From Pinus tabuliformis (taxonomy: Eukaryota; Streptophyta; Pinopsida; Pinales; Pinaceae), in the NCBI GenBank assembly GCA_031772625.1, contig CM062804.1, positions 1,020,928,514 through 1,020,992,513 of the forward strand: DNA of 64,000 bases. The letters run 5' to 3'. Position 1 is the stretch's first letter, and each line of letters begins with the position of its first letter. The position numbers and the translations under genes were made by a program. Below are positions 34,291-46,240 of this stretch, one piece after another. Under the pieces are notes generated by a model. The model saw only the letters and a list, made by a program, of their open reading frames with translations, ran no database searches and was not told where the DNA came from.

Positions 34291-35130
34291 CAAACAAAAT
34301 CTAACATAAAAAATTAGAAGATATAATCCAAAATGCATTTATAAAATGTAAAAACATAAGTTAATATAGAGTTAGCTATATTATTGGACAATGCCATTTA
34401 ATCTAAACTACAGAGTACGAGAAATTTAATTTAATAATAAAATGGGCACCTATTAAAAAATGATTTTTAGAATAATAAATTATAGAACTCATTTTAATAA
34501 TTGTGAAAGATACTTCAAATTATACTCACCCCAAATTATAGTAAATAAATGGGAAACTTACTTGAATAAAACAAAAATACATTGCAATTCAACTCATCAA
34601 AATAAAAGAAAGCTACAATGCAATTTAACTCATCAAGAATAAACAAAACTACCTTACAATTAGATTGAGACTACAATTACTTTCCTCTTACTATTAGATT
34701 GAAACTCCACTTACTTTCTATACTAGTGCTGGAACTAAAATAAAAAGACATTGGAAATTTTAAAAATACATGCATATTAAACTATAACTTTGAATGGAGA
34801 CACTGCAACAATTTAACAATCTAAGCATAACCTAAACCTCATCTAAACAAATGCCTTGGAAGTATCAAAAAAATACCTTAAAATGTTTTGTCGAAGATCC
34901 TAGGTGTCAGACATACTTGAATGCACAATTGACTGATAAAAATGAAAAGAAAATGGACTTATCCTCTTTCATGCGGATTTATCACTTACACTCTAATACG
35001 CACAAAAAAGAATAATATTGAAAAAGAATAGTAAAAAATTACACCCAAACAAGTAAAAAGAAAACTATAAAGGAACATCGAGTAAGAAAGAAAACCCATC
35101 TATGGACATCCATGAAAAATCTATGAAAAC
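34291..35130. other. AT-rich intergenic DNA
   Basis: No gene or element end recognised. Confidence 0.5.
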
Positions 35131-35388
35131 TAATGAAAAATCTATGGACCATCCATTAGTTCACTCTCCATTTTCAAAAGAAGTACGGAGCTAAGCATAG
35201 AAGATGTAACAACAAGTCTGGCTCCACTGAGAGACGCAGACGGCCCGTGAACTAAAAATTAATGAAAAATCTATCGACCATCCATTAGTTCACTGCCCAT
35301 TTTCAAAAGAAGTACAGAGCTGTATATAGAAGATGTAACAAGCAGTCTGGCTCCACTGAGAGACTCAGACGGTCCGTGAACTAAAAAT
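35131..35388. repeat. 129-bp tandem duplication
   Basis: TAATGAAAAATCTAT begins at 35131 and 35260; each copy continues through CATCCATTAGTTCACT, GAAGTAC(G/A)GAGCT, TCTGGCTCCACTGAGAGAC and CCGTGAACTAAAAAT. The copies differ at about ten positions. Confidence 0.9.
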
Positions 35389-35498
35389 GAGTGTGGTAGC
35401 GAAAATAAAATTCTTAAAGAGAAAATTAAGTCAATTGTTGGGAATTTTTGATGATTCCGAACAAAATTCAACAGAACAGAACAATGCTCTGATATCAC

Positions 35499-35835
35499 TG
35501 TTGGGGATTTTTCTGGTAAAATCCCAAAACAAACAAACAAATTTCACATAGAGACAATGATCTGTTTTTCTGCCACAGGATCTTTTGCACAGGGAATCTA
35601 ACTTGTTTTCTGAGAACATAAATTTTTCACACCAAAAAAAAACTTTGCATTCATCAATATGACTGCCTGTTACCAAAAAAAGGTCTTCGTCTTAACAGAA
35701 GGATTACAAAACTGTTGTTACACAAAGATCTTCCTCACATGGAGGGATTCACCAACACTGCTTCAGATGCAGTTCCACAAACAACAAAAGAATCTTCCTC
35801 ACACAGAGGGATTCACCAGAGATTATGCTGAAAAG
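35499..35835 (-). repeat. Probable LTR of a minus-strand element, truncated
   Basis: TGTTGGGGATTTTTCTGG at 35499 looks like an LTR terminus. Immediately to its left, 35486-35498 is GTGATATCAGAGC on the minus strand, close to the TGGTATCAGAGC primer-binding site. This suggests the 5' LTR of a minus-oriented element whose body would lie to the left, where no gag is recognisable. The LTR is interrupted at 35836 by the next element. Inside it, CTTCCTCACA(T/C)(G/A)GAGGGATTCACCA occurs twice (about 35729 and 35791). Confidence 0.45.
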
Positions 35836-37649
35836 TGTAGAGTCGTTAATATGCCATTATTATTATCACTCTTGAACACTTATTCCACCCATTTCTATTA
35901 TTCTTCATCATGTTATTTATTATAATTTATCATTTAAATCCATTTTATTAATTATTTATGGTCTCATGAATAAATATTATTTATTCTCCTTTATTTCTAA
36001 TAAATTGATGATTATGCATTATTTTACCAATGATAGTTCTAATAAGTTGGTTGTAACCTTATTTACCATTTTTAGCCTCCAAAGTAACTTCCAGATTGAA
36101 GATTTGATTTTTAAATCAGCCCACTCAGAAATTCGCTGGTTTAAGGAGTGACAGTTTTGCGGTTAAGATTTTGAGCAAATGAAGATGAATTTGGAAAATC
36201 CGGAAAATGGGTGTTGTCCAGAATGGGCCCAATTATCTTCATAAAGAACAGTTTGCCCAAATTCGGCTTGTGCAGGGAGAAACGCAGGGTTCTTTGAGCA
36301 CGATTTTCTGAGATTTGTTGTTGCGGCCGCCCTCCAAATCTTAGCTGCAAACCCAAATCCGCCTTGTTCTTGTTGATCAATGGGTTAGAATCAACCTAAA
36401 TTTGTAAGATAAATCATGATTGTAATTATCTATGCTCTGATCTTTCTCTATTTAATGAAACCAAAGATCAGAGGGCGAAAGGGGAGACGACTGTTGTTGT
36501 AATTATAAGTTTCAGAACAACTTTGATCATGGAGTCTTGTTGAGATCTGATTTTGTATACTTTTGTTAATGCAATCAATATAAAGGATTTGGTGTTCAAT
36601 TCGTCCCTGCATCTGAAGTAAGTTACGGCGGTACCATTGGAAGCTACGGGCCCGGCTCCAACGGACACTTGCCGTTGTATTTTTATACGGTAAATTGTGT
36701 TTGGTTTGCTTATTTCTATTGTTTCAGCAATCTGATATATCTTTCATATGATAGACTATGCTTTATATTTAATATCTGAATCTGAATAAGTTCTTTAACT
36801 CATGTCTCTGTATTACGCGAAGTGAATCTATTTGAATTGCATTTATTTCCATAGCAAGATATTTGTATAAATGTTATCATCATTGGATTCATGTAAAATA
36901 AGTATTTGCGAGGCTTGAAGACAATATTACTTTGTTCAGAAACGTAATCATATCATTCGATACTCTCAGATTGCTATATTAATGTAAATCATGTACATAC
37001 GGGTGATAGTTGTTGTTTCGTAATTCATTAAGGATTGTTGTTCCATTTGATTGCTGTTGTTCCATTTGATTATTGCTGTTCCATTTTACTGCTGTATCAT
37101 TTATTGCTGTCCCATTTCCATTTCGCCATTCCGTTTTACTTTCTGCTGATTTGTTTACTTGCCTTTATTGCTTTGGTGTGAGAGAAGGTCTAAAGCTGTA
37201 GTGAGTCAGCAAGCCGCTGCTTAGCTCCCAGATCTTTGGTCCATGCTCTAATTTGCATTCCATTTACTTGCATTTACTGTTTTAGTGTGGGAGGAGGATC
37301 AAGGCTATCGTGAGACACAGCAGACGCTATTATGCTCCCAGATCCATGATCCATACTCTAATTCCTTTTCCTTCATCAATTTCTAGAGGAATGAGTTATT
37401 GCTACTGTATCCTCGATTGATGGTTATTTGAATGAATGATTTAGTTTAGAACATTTCAGTTTCTTGCTTTAGATTTTGTTTCAAGCATTCATTTACTTGT
37501 GGGTTTTAAGCACTATACTGCGAAACATTACTCTTAAGTAAATAGCCGCCTCAGACAGAGTACACTCTTGAAATAAAAAGTCGTCCCTGGGTTGATAATT
37601 AATGTGAGGTAATTAGGAGTTCACAAGACACCTTTTTATCGCTCCACAT
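35836..37649 (+). repeat. 5' LTR of the gag-only element
   Basis: Begins TGTAGAGTCG and ends CTCCACA, 3 bp before the PBS; 1.8 kb. The first 900 or so bp match 45319-46240, including TTGAAGATTTGATTTTTAAATC and CCAAAGATCAGAGG. Confidence 0.85.
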
Positions 37650-37652
37650 TTT

Positions 37653-37670
37653 GGCGTCGTTGCCGGGGAG
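37653..37670 (+). promoter_or_regulatory. Primer-binding site, tRNA-Asp type
   Basis: TGGCGTCGTTGCCGGGGA, one mismatch from the common plant Tat/Athila site. Confidence 0.85.
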
Positions 37671-38013
37671 AGTGTAGCCATTTCTAAAGAGTAGTGTGAA
37701 TCCGATGAGTGCCTGCTAGGGAAGAGTTGGATCTTAAAAATGGAAAGTAAGAACCTGCGTACGGAGCATGTAAAAGCCCTGCTCCCCCATCCGCTTTCCA
37801 GCAGGACTGTTAAAGAACCTAGAATAGAAATAGATGTTTGAATTTTTGTGTGAATTATTAGGAAAAATAGAATTTTTTTTTTTTAAAATGAATCACATGA
37901 TTTCACTTAAGTGGTGATGTAAGCACCACCCATTCCACTAACCGATTGACAGGAACATTTGAAGAAGGAGCCTCGAAGAAACACATGAAGAACATCTTAA
38001 AATATGGTAAGAA

Positions 38014-39633
38014 ATGGCTCACATTTCTACTTTTGAATTTCCTATCAAAGATCTAGGAGGAGTGACACAAATGCACATAATTCCCCCATCTTTACCAAAT
38101 TTTCATGGTTTAGCAAATGAAGATCCACATACATTTTTGTTTGAGTTTGAAATAATTTGTAGAGGATATGATTATTATACTAATGATCAAAGATTGAAAG
38201 TGTTTCATCTTACTCTAAAAGGAGCAGCTCTCCGATGGTTCATGAGCCTAGGTGGGAATTGCATCCAATCATGGGAGGACATGAAGAACATATTCTTGAA
38301 GAAGTACCAAGACTATTGCAAAGCCAATGAAGATATTTTCGATATGATACAAGGGGAAGAAGAAAGTTTGGAGGACTATGTAGATCGATTTCATTATAAC
38401 CTTCAAAAATCAAAGCATAAGCATTTGGAAAAAGAGATCTTAAAAACACTCCTTCTTAAAGGAATCAAAGATGAATTTTTAGAACTTTTAAATCTGATAG
38501 GAAAAGGTGATGTTTTTCAGTTATCATATGATGATGTTTGTGAGTTGTGCATAAGGTATTCAAGAGGAATCTCTAAGGCTGGTAAGAATTCTAGAGATGT
38601 TTTTTCTTTGTTCTCCAAATCAGCTACAAGAATAGGAGACATAAGAGCTGAAATCAATGTTTTATTTGAAAATTTTAAAGTTGATTTTATTAGCTCTCTA
38701 AATGAAAAATTGGATATTTTGCAGGTTCATAAAAATGAAGAATTTGATGAAGTGTTTTGTTCTCATGACCGAAAGGAGCATCTCATAGATACTCACTCTT
38801 CCTTATCTAGGATGGAAGTAGCATATCAAAGAGGTAAGGAAGTTGTAATAAGGTCAAAACCACAGAAATCATGGCCTACAGGTATGGTTCAAAACACTTC
38901 TTCTCCATTGTCATACTTGCGTAATCCATTATGGAATACTAATGTGTTAGGGCAGCCATGTCAATTTCAATTTAACCACCTATCTTGTTTACAAGTTGGG
39001 CATGGTTCATCTTATGATGGCATGACTACTCTCCCTCATCTTGTAGCACAATCACATTCTCCATATTCTCCACCAGCTCTTTCACAACACCTTGCTTGCC
39101 CATCAAAACCATTCACACAACCCAATCAGCCACATCATCAAAATGCTCCATACCATACACATTTTCTTGCTCAACTAATTCCACACCCTCACCATAATAA
39201 ACCAGTACAACATGCTTACAATGTTGAGCTGGCAAATTTACCCACCCTTCCCACCTATTCTATCTCACATGTGTTATTAGAGAAAACCTACAATGAGATT
39301 CAGAATGTTTCAAATGCAAAAATTGTAGAAGCTATGGAAGAAAATGAGGTTTCTTTTACTATGCATCAACAAGCTATTTTAAAAGCCCAAGAACTTCATG
39401 ATATGATGGCTATGAAAGATCAAAAAAGTAAAGGATACATTGAAGATTGGTTTCACTCCATCATTTGTTTGCAACATCACTCCATGCTTCAACAATTTTT
39501 GATATCATTTTTTCAAGGGAAGCCACCTTCTCATACCCTAATATTCATTAAGATGCATTTTTCAAATTTGGGTATGGGCATACGTGAAGCCTTACTTCGA
39601 AAATGGCTTCACTGGAAGTATTCATATACGTAG
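38014..39633 (+). CDS. Intact gag of a Tat/Athila-like element
   Basis: 539 codons without a lesion, starting MAHISTFEFPIKDLGG. Residues about 25-190 form the retrotransposon gag (capsid) domain: LPNFHGLANEDPHTFLFEFE, HLTLKGAALRWFMSLGG, WEDMKNIFLKKY and GEEESLEDYVDRFHYNL. The middle is acidic. Residues 290-410 are rich in P, H, Q and S. The C-terminus (FSNLGMGIREALLRKWLHW) has no CCHC knuckle. The start at 38014 is the first ATG of the open frame, about 340 bp after the PBS, and suits the family. An uninterrupted gag in a pol-less element suggests either recent insertion or past selection for gag. Confidence 0.88.
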   Translation: MAHISTFEFPIKDLGGVTQMHIIPPSLPNFHGLANEDPHTFLFEFEIICRGYDYYTNDQRLKVFHLTLKGAALRWFMSLGGNCIQSWEDMKNIFLKKYQDYCKANEDIFDMIQGEEESLEDYVDRFHYNLQKSKHKHLEKEILKTLLLKGIKDEFLELLNLIGKGDVFQLSYDDVCELCIRYSRGISKAGKNSRDVFSLFSKSATRIGDIRAEINVLFENFKVDFISSLNEKLDILQVHKNEEFDEVFCSHDRKEHLIDTHSSLSRMEVAYQRGKEVVIRSKPQKSWPTGMVQNTSSPLSYLRNPLWNTNVLGQPCQFQFNHLSCLQVGHGSSYDGMTTLPHLVAQSHSPYSPPALSQHLACPSKPFTQPNQPHHQNAPYHTHFLAQLIPHPHHNKPVQHAYNVELANLPTLPTYSISHVLLEKTYNEIQNVSNAKIVEAMEENEVSFTMHQQAILKAQELHDMMAMKDQKSKGYIEDWFHSIICLQHHSMLQQFLISFFQGKPPSHTLIFIKMHFSNLGMGIREALLRKWLHWKYSYT

Positions 39634-39895
39634 TCATATTCATTTTTTTTATCAAAGTAGGTTAGTGAATAAAATAAAACAAAATAAGGACATAAATAAG
39701 TGTATTTTGTTCTTTTGTAAAACTAGGGTTTTTGTTGCAACATGCTATGCAAATCAACATCGGCGATAATTTTTTTATAATTTGTGTATGTAGATGAATC
39801 ATAATTGAAATAATAAGTTCTACAAACACTCATTTTTATTTTTTATCACCAATTTGAAAAATGCTTGAATATCATTTTTTTGGCTTGCGGGCTTG
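39634..39895. other. Non-coding DNA after gag
   Basis: No protease or RT begins after the gag stop; nothing else recognised. Confidence 0.5.
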
Positions 39896-40665
39896 ATGAA
39901 CTTTCTGGAAAAACAGTCGGGACAGTCATGTTTTGAGGGACCAAAAATGAATATTTTTAAAACCTGTTTCAATCCTAAGTAGCCCTTGATGTCTACTTTC
40001 CAATCCAATTTGAATCACTCAATTTGGATTTGAAACGAAAAAGTTAGAGCCAAAACATTGACCGGATGTCTAGCGGGCAGCTCAGGAACAAAGTTGGGAC
40101 AGTCAGTTTTTGGAGGCCTAAATGAATGAATTTTTAAAACCTGTTTCTATGGTAGATTCCCCTATGAATCTAGTTTACAATTTAATTAGAATCACGCATT
40201 TTCGATATCGTATGGGGAAGTTATGATCAAAATACTGACTGTCTATCGTAAATCAGCACTCTTAAAACTATGTCTTTCCAGCTGTTCCTTACAATATTTG
40301 ACCTATCAATTCTTCTTGTATTCAAAACCTGTTTCTATTGGAGATCAATAAATGAATCTACTTTCATTTCCAATTTGAATCATTCGAATCCGACATCAAA
40401 CGAAAAAGTTATGCTTGAAATATCAACTGTTGGTCTAAGCCGGGTAATCGACAATGACTCTATTATGCAGGTTGTTCTAAACAAATTTGACATATCATAT
40501 CATTGAGTTTTTAAAACCTGTTTCTATTGGAGATACACCTTTGAATTAGTTTTCATTTGGCTTTGGAATCACTCAATTTGGACGAAAAACAAAGAAGTTG
40601 TAATTAAAACACTGTTGGTTAGTATGGTCGACCACTGCTCTCCCGCAGGTAACAAATAAATTTTA
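39896..40665. repeat. Four degenerate tandem units of about 178-189 bp
   Basis: AACCTGTTTC occurs at 39961, 40138, 40326 and 40515, each followed by a block with (A/C)AATTTGAATCA(C/T)TC and then a GAAAAAGTTAT-like block and ACTG. Units are diverged (perhaps 60-70% alike) and not coding. Confidence 0.8.
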
Positions 40666-41224
40666 TTTTGTTATTTTCTCTATGGATTTGTTATACAGAA
40701 TAACTACTTGTTGTTTTTTGCATAATTCTTGGATTAAGGGAGCCCGTACACCTCTCTTTCTTCATGATTTAATGCTTTATTGCAGGTAGATACTCGTTTT
40801 TTGCAGGTCCTGGGAAAATAAAGAAGGTCAATTTATGGACGAGTGATTTTTCAAAGAAGTTTTTATAAAAAAAAGGAATTTTATCCAAATCATTATCCAA
40901 CGGATTCATAATAGAACAAATGAAGAATTGATTTCAATTTCAAGATTCATGTCTTGTCACTGCTGCCAAAACATTTTTCAAAAAGATCATTTTTTTACAT
41001 AATATCATAGCTGTTGTAACTTAATTTACATATTGTTTTTTTAAATAAAATGTTGTTTTTTTCTAATTTCTTTTATATTTTGTGTTTCAGGTGTTGCTTC
41101 ATTCAAACTATGACCCATCCTCAGCTCCAATACAGTGAACAGCTAATTCATTCTTTGCGTGCTTGCATTTTATGGTTGTATATTTTGCTGTTCTTTTTCT
41201 GAAGGAACAGCATTTGTGTGCATT
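40666..41224. other. Non-coding DNA before the hairpin array
   Basis: T-rich, no feature supported. Confidence 0.5.
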
Positions 41225-42640
41225 TTTGTCGTTCCTGCTGTTCCTTTTTCAAAGGGACATCATTTTCGTTTTGCTATTTATTTTCTAAAGGAACAACACT
41301 TTTTGGTTCAGCCATTCATTTTGTTGTTCCTTTTTCACAGTTCATTTTGTTGTTCCTTTTCGAAATGGAACAACACTTTTTGCACTTTCACATTTTGTTG
41401 TTCCTTTTCGAAATGGAACAACACTTTTTGCACTTTCACATTTTGCTGTTCCTTTTCGAAATGGAACAACACTTTTTGCACTTTCACATTTTGTTGTTCC
41501 TTTTCGAAATGGAACAACACTTTTTGCACTTTTACATTTTGCTGTTCCTTTTCAAAATGGAACAGCTGCTGTTCCTTTTCGAAATGGAACAACACTTCTG
41601 CACTTTCACGTTGGGTGTGTTTTTGTTGTTCCTTTTTCAAAAGGAACATCATTTGGTGTGTTTTTGCTGTTCCTTTTTCAAAAAGAACAACAGTTTTGAG
41701 TTTTTGCTGTTCCTTTTTCAAAAGGAACAGCAGTTTGAGTTTTTTGCTGTTCCTTTTTCAAAAGGAACAACATTTGGTGTGTTTTTGCTGTTCCTTTTTC
41801 AAAAGGAACAGCAGTTTGAGTTTTTTGCTGTTCCTTTTTCAAAAGGAACAGCAGTTTGAGTTTTTTGCTGTTCCTTTTTCAAAAGGAACAACATTTGGTG
41901 TGTTTTTGCTGTTCTTTTTTCAAAAGGAACAGCAGTTTGAGTTTTTTGCTGTTCCTTTTTCAAAAGGAACAGCATTTGGTGTGTTTTTGCTGTTACTTTT
42001 TCAAAAGGAACAGCAGTTTGAGTTTTTTGCTGTTCCTTTTTCAAAAGGAACAGCATTTGGTGTGTTTTTGCTGTTCCTTTTTCAAAAGGAACAACAGTTT
42101 TGAGTTTTTGCTGTTCCTTTTTCAAAAGGAACATCAGTTTGAGTTTTTTGCTGTTCCTTCTGTTCCTTTTTCAAAAGGAATAGCAGTTTGAGTTTTTTGT
42201 TGTTCCTTTTTCAAAAGGAACAGCATTTGGTGTGTTTTTGTTGTTCCTTTTGAAAAAGGAACAGTAGTTTTGAGTTTTTGCTGTTCCTTTTTCAAAAGGA
42301 ACAACAGTTTGAGTTTTTTGTTGTTCCTTTTTCAAAAGGAACAGCATTTGGTGTGTTTTTGCTGTTCCTTTTTCAAAAGGAACAACAGTTTGAGTTTTTT
42401 GCTGTTCCTTTTTCAAAAGGAACAGCAGTTTGAGTTTTTTGTTGTTCCTTTTTCAAAAGGAACAACATTTGGTGTGTTTTTGCTGTTCCTTTTTCAAAAG
42501 GAACAGCAGTTTGAGTTTTTTGCTGTTCCTTTTTCAAAAGGAACAACAGTTTGAGTTTTTGTTGTTCCTTTTTCAAAAGGAACAGCAGTTCGAGTTTTTG
42601 CTTGCATGGATTCTTCTCTTTCAAAAGGAACGACATTTGC
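41225..42640. repeat. Tandem array of about 30 hairpins, GTTCC...GGAAC
   Basis: About 30 inverted repeats in tandem. The main type is GTTCCTTTTTCAAAAGGAAC, a stem of nine or ten pairs around a two-base centre, repeated every 40-41 bp from about 41620 to 42600. Its spacers alternate between AGCAGTTTGAGTTTTTTGCT and CATTTGGTGTGTTTTTGCT types. The first units (41330-41600) are longer (58 bp) with a GTTCCTTTTCGAAATGGAAC core and a CACTTTTTGCACTTTCAC spacer. Long open frames exist in several frames on both strands (up to 314 codons), but the 40/41-bp period is not a multiple of three, so they are by-products of a stop-poor unit. The array sits inside the transcribed part of the gag-only element. 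Confidence 0.93.
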
Positions 42641-45318
42641 ATTTTCGCGTTTTCTGTGTGTATTTTTGTTTTTTGGTGTGCATTTTCTTTAATGTTCCCT
42701 ACACGGAACACCACTTTTTGAGTGTTTTTGCTGTTCATTCAAAAGAGCAACACTTTGGGAATATTTTTGAGGGCAACCCTTTCCTTTCTCTTGTGGGATT
42801 ATTCATAGTCAGCTCAACCACATTCTCCTGATTCTCTTTCATGGCATGAAGTACACTATTTTTATGAGGACAAGAATTATGGATTCTTTTGAAGCAAGTA
42901 TTATCATTTATGTTATAATCTTTAACAGGACAACTCCTTGATGTTAGATTCTTTTCAAAAAGGGACACAATTATTTATATATTACTTTATTGCATTGTTT
43001 TTGCTGTACATGATATTGATTGATCATCTTAATACCATGTTGGTTCCATCATCCCTGGTTATAATCTTCTTTGTCTGTAATAAATGAGATTATGGGTATA
43101 TTTTTTTCTATTGACATCTTCAACTTCTTCCGCCATCCCTGCTCTTAAGGAGTACTGAGCCTTCCTCTTTTTATCATAAAAATGTGTAATAATAAAAAAA
43201 AATTGTTCGCAGATGGAGGATAGGGGGTCTCATTACGAGCCAGCCTACCATGTTCATAAGGCTGTAACAAAGTGACATTCCCATTATGGCCACCACACCA
43301 GGGTTATGATCCATTGGATAGGCAAATTATCCTTGGAACAGGAGGTCTCATCACGAGCCGGCCTGATCACTTTTGCTACCTCCTAGTGAATGGCAGTGTG
43401 GTTATCTGGTTACCACGCCAGCACACTGATCTCTTCTGTAGAACAACACTAAAACTCTCCATTTATAAATTGAGGATCCTGGCTCATATGGGATAAAAAG
43501 CAACCCTGCCGAGGCTATGGACGCCTACTGGCAGCAGCGGCTCTGCTTATGGTATTGAAGTTATATATTTTCGTCAATTATTATTATAATACCCTTTTCT
43601 TATTTTCTTTTTATCAGAGAAGTTATTTCCTTAACTTCTTCCATGTTTGAACCTTTATGCATGAGAAAGTGTTTTATGATCAATCACATCATTTTCAGCT
43701 AGAATACCGTCAGCAAAGCATCTTTTTAGCATATTGTTGTCCTTTTTCGTTTTGTATAAACTATCATCAATCCAAAGCGTCCTATCTCTTATTCATAACT
43801 ATCTTTACACACTTTGCTCTCAACATAACCATAATTTTCACCGTCCTATCATTGATAAGTGTACTCTGCTTTACTTACTGATATATTGTTCACTCCATTG
43901 CCTTGCCGTCCGCACCACCCCTTTCATATGCTTTATGGTTATGGGACCCATTTTCCAATTGGAGGGGGAATGTATGCATTATGGGGTTACATGTGATATG
44001 ATTACTGCACTTTTCCATACCTTGTTGATTTGACAACATATTAGTATTGCATGTATACATAAGTTTTTCTCATTGAAATTTTGCATGCATTTTATCTGTT
44101 GCTATTCAAAGCTAACACTATGGATTCAAGAACATTGTATGAAATATAGTGCTTTGTTTACAAGAGAACAACAAGTATGGGCAGAATTCTATTCGTAGCA
44201 TGACCACACTATTGCACCTCACAGTAGAGGCTCGCGAACGTGAACAATTCTTCAGACATGATGTGCTTCTCTGGATTCCACCTATTGCATCACTTTCAAC
44301 ACCAACTCTATCTACATCAGCTTCAACAACTGCCAGTCATATATGTCATTCCACATTTTTTTGGAGGTAAAACTTGAGGTAAAATCGCATAGTTTTCTAA
44401 TTTATTATGCATTTAGGAGAATTTCATCAAAATCTATTTTGAGCATTATTTGTCATCTTTCATTCCACATCTTTACCACTTTCCCTTTTTCAGTAGCATA
44501 TCATTTTCGAGTATGGGGGAGTGTTCATTTCATTCATTTCTTTCTTATCACCACGCCATTCATATTCTTTATCCTCCATTGCTATTCTTATTCACTCTCA
44601 CCACCTCCCTTATTCCATGTTGTTTTACACCAAGCATAGAATTCAACAGTCGGTAGCTACCACCTCTATTTGTTTTCTAGCATCGCATGAGGGCATGCTA
44701 ATTTTTCAAAGAGGGGGAGGAATTGCTACGCATGATGGATGTTTTCTATTTTCTCTCCTTTAAGGCATACAATTTCAGTGTAGAAATTGATTTCCCTAAT
44801 ATTTTTAACAAAACTATGAACCCAATTCTTGTAATTTTTGGAAAACACATACCTATCATTAATACAAACCCACACAATTTCAAGAAATAGCGGTTCATAA
44901 AATTTCGGAAATTATGCACTCTCACTTACAGCCATTTTGTTTATATCTCATGATCCGTGTATCAAAACAATCTGATTTTTGGATCATAAAGGCATTCATA
45001 TATTATAAATTTACTTGCCAAATTTCAACAAAAGCTGGTTTGTAGTTTTTGAGAAAATGGTTCATGAAGTTTGTTGTTACATATATCATATTTTGTTGCA
45101 ACTTCATATATACATATAATTGAATGTCAATGTAAAAATTGTTATGCCTTCATCAAGATTACTAAAATTGAATATTCATTAATTAAGGAAGCATTCATTT
45201 ATTCTCAAATTTTTATTGCTTGGTTAACACATGGTTTTTGTCTTTGGGTTGCATGAGGACATGCAATATATTCAGTTTTCGTTGCATGAGGACATGCAAC
45301 ATATTGAGTGTGGGGGTG
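42641..45318. other. Non-coding internal DNA of the gag-only element
   Basis: No pol domain on either strand. A short phrase (GG(A/G)GGTCTCAT(T/C)ACGAGCC) occurs twice, near 43227 and 43343. 45260-45318 has two copies of TTGCATGAGGACATGCAA, itself partly palindromic, and then the purine-rich tract before the 3' LTR. Confidence 0.55.
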
Positions 45319-46240
45319 TGTAGAGTCGATAATATGCCATTATTATTGTCACTTGTGAACATTTATTTCACCCATTTCTACCATTCTTCATCATGACATT
45401 TATTATAATTTATCATTTAAATCCATTTTATTAATTATTTATGCTCTCATGAATAAATATTATTTATTCTCCTTTATTTCTAATAAATTGATTATTATGC
45501 ATTATTTTACCAATGATAGTTCTAATAAGTTGGTTGTAACCTTATTTACCATTTTTAGCCTCCAAAGTAACTTCCAGATTGAAGATTTGATTTTTAAATC
45601 AGCCAACTCAGAAATTCGCTGGTTTAAGGAGTGACAGTTTTACGGTTGAGATTCTGAGCAAATGAAGACGAATTTGGAAAATCCGGAACATGGGTTTTGT
45701 CCAGAACGGGCCCAATTATCTTAAAACAAAACAGATTGCCCAAATTCGGCTTGTACAGGGAGAAACGCAGGGTTCTTTGAGCACGATTTTCTCAGATTTG
45801 CAGTTGCGGCCGCCCTCCAAATCTCAGCTGTAAACCTAAATTCGTCTTGCTTTTGTTGAAGAGATGAGAGGGAATATATTTTCTTGTTGATCATCTGGTT
45901 AGAATCAACCCAAATTTATCATGTTGTAATTATCTATGCTCTGATCTTTCTCTATTTAAATGAAACCAAAGATCAGAGGAGGGGAGGATTGTTTTTGTAA
46001 TTTTACACTTTCGGAATAAACTTTGATCGCTGAGTCTCATTGAGACCTGACTTTGTTATACTTTTGTGGATGCAATTAATATAAAAGACTTGGTGTTCAT
46101 TCCGTCTCTGCGTCTGGAGTAATCTAAGGCGGTGTACCATCGGCAGCTAAGGGCCCGGCTCCGGAGGACACTTGCCTTTGTATTATTATACGGTGATTTG
46201 CGTGCGGTTTGTTTATTTCTATTATGTAGCAATCTGAATA
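45319..46240 (+). repeat. 3' LTR of the gag-only element, truncated
   Basis: Matches 35836-36745, with a short indel near 45865 and scattered changes. It ends abruptly where the polypyrimidine macro-repeat begins (GTACCTCTTATG), so the insertion's far TSD cannot be seen. Confidence 0.85.

Larger units (their letters stand above)
35836..46240 (+). mobile_element. LTR element with intact gag and no pol
   Basis: 5' LTR 35836-37649, PBS 37653-37670, gag 38014-39633, then 5.7 kb without any pol domain, then a 3' LTR starting at 45319 after a GAGTGTGGGGGTG purine-rich tract and broken at 46240. The PBS type matches Tat/Athila elements. It is a large non-autonomous element carrying its own gag; it would need RT and integrase from a relative. 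Confidence 0.85.

Noticed and set aside
41159..42103. 314-codon open frame with FCCSFSKG-like repeats, and open frames on the opposite strand
   Set aside because: The repeat period (40-41 bp) is not a multiple of three, frames are open on both strands, and the peptide repeats change frame. These are by-products of the hairpin array.
41330..42600. Heat-shock-element clusters (TTC/GAA repeats)
   Set aside because: The TTC and GAA blocks are not spaced as contiguous 5-bp inverted units, and they lie in the element interior, not in the LTR promoter.
41225..42640. CRISPR-like array (regular short repeats with spacers)
   Set aside because: The spacers are themselves repeated in two types, there are no cas genes, and the context is a plant LTR element.
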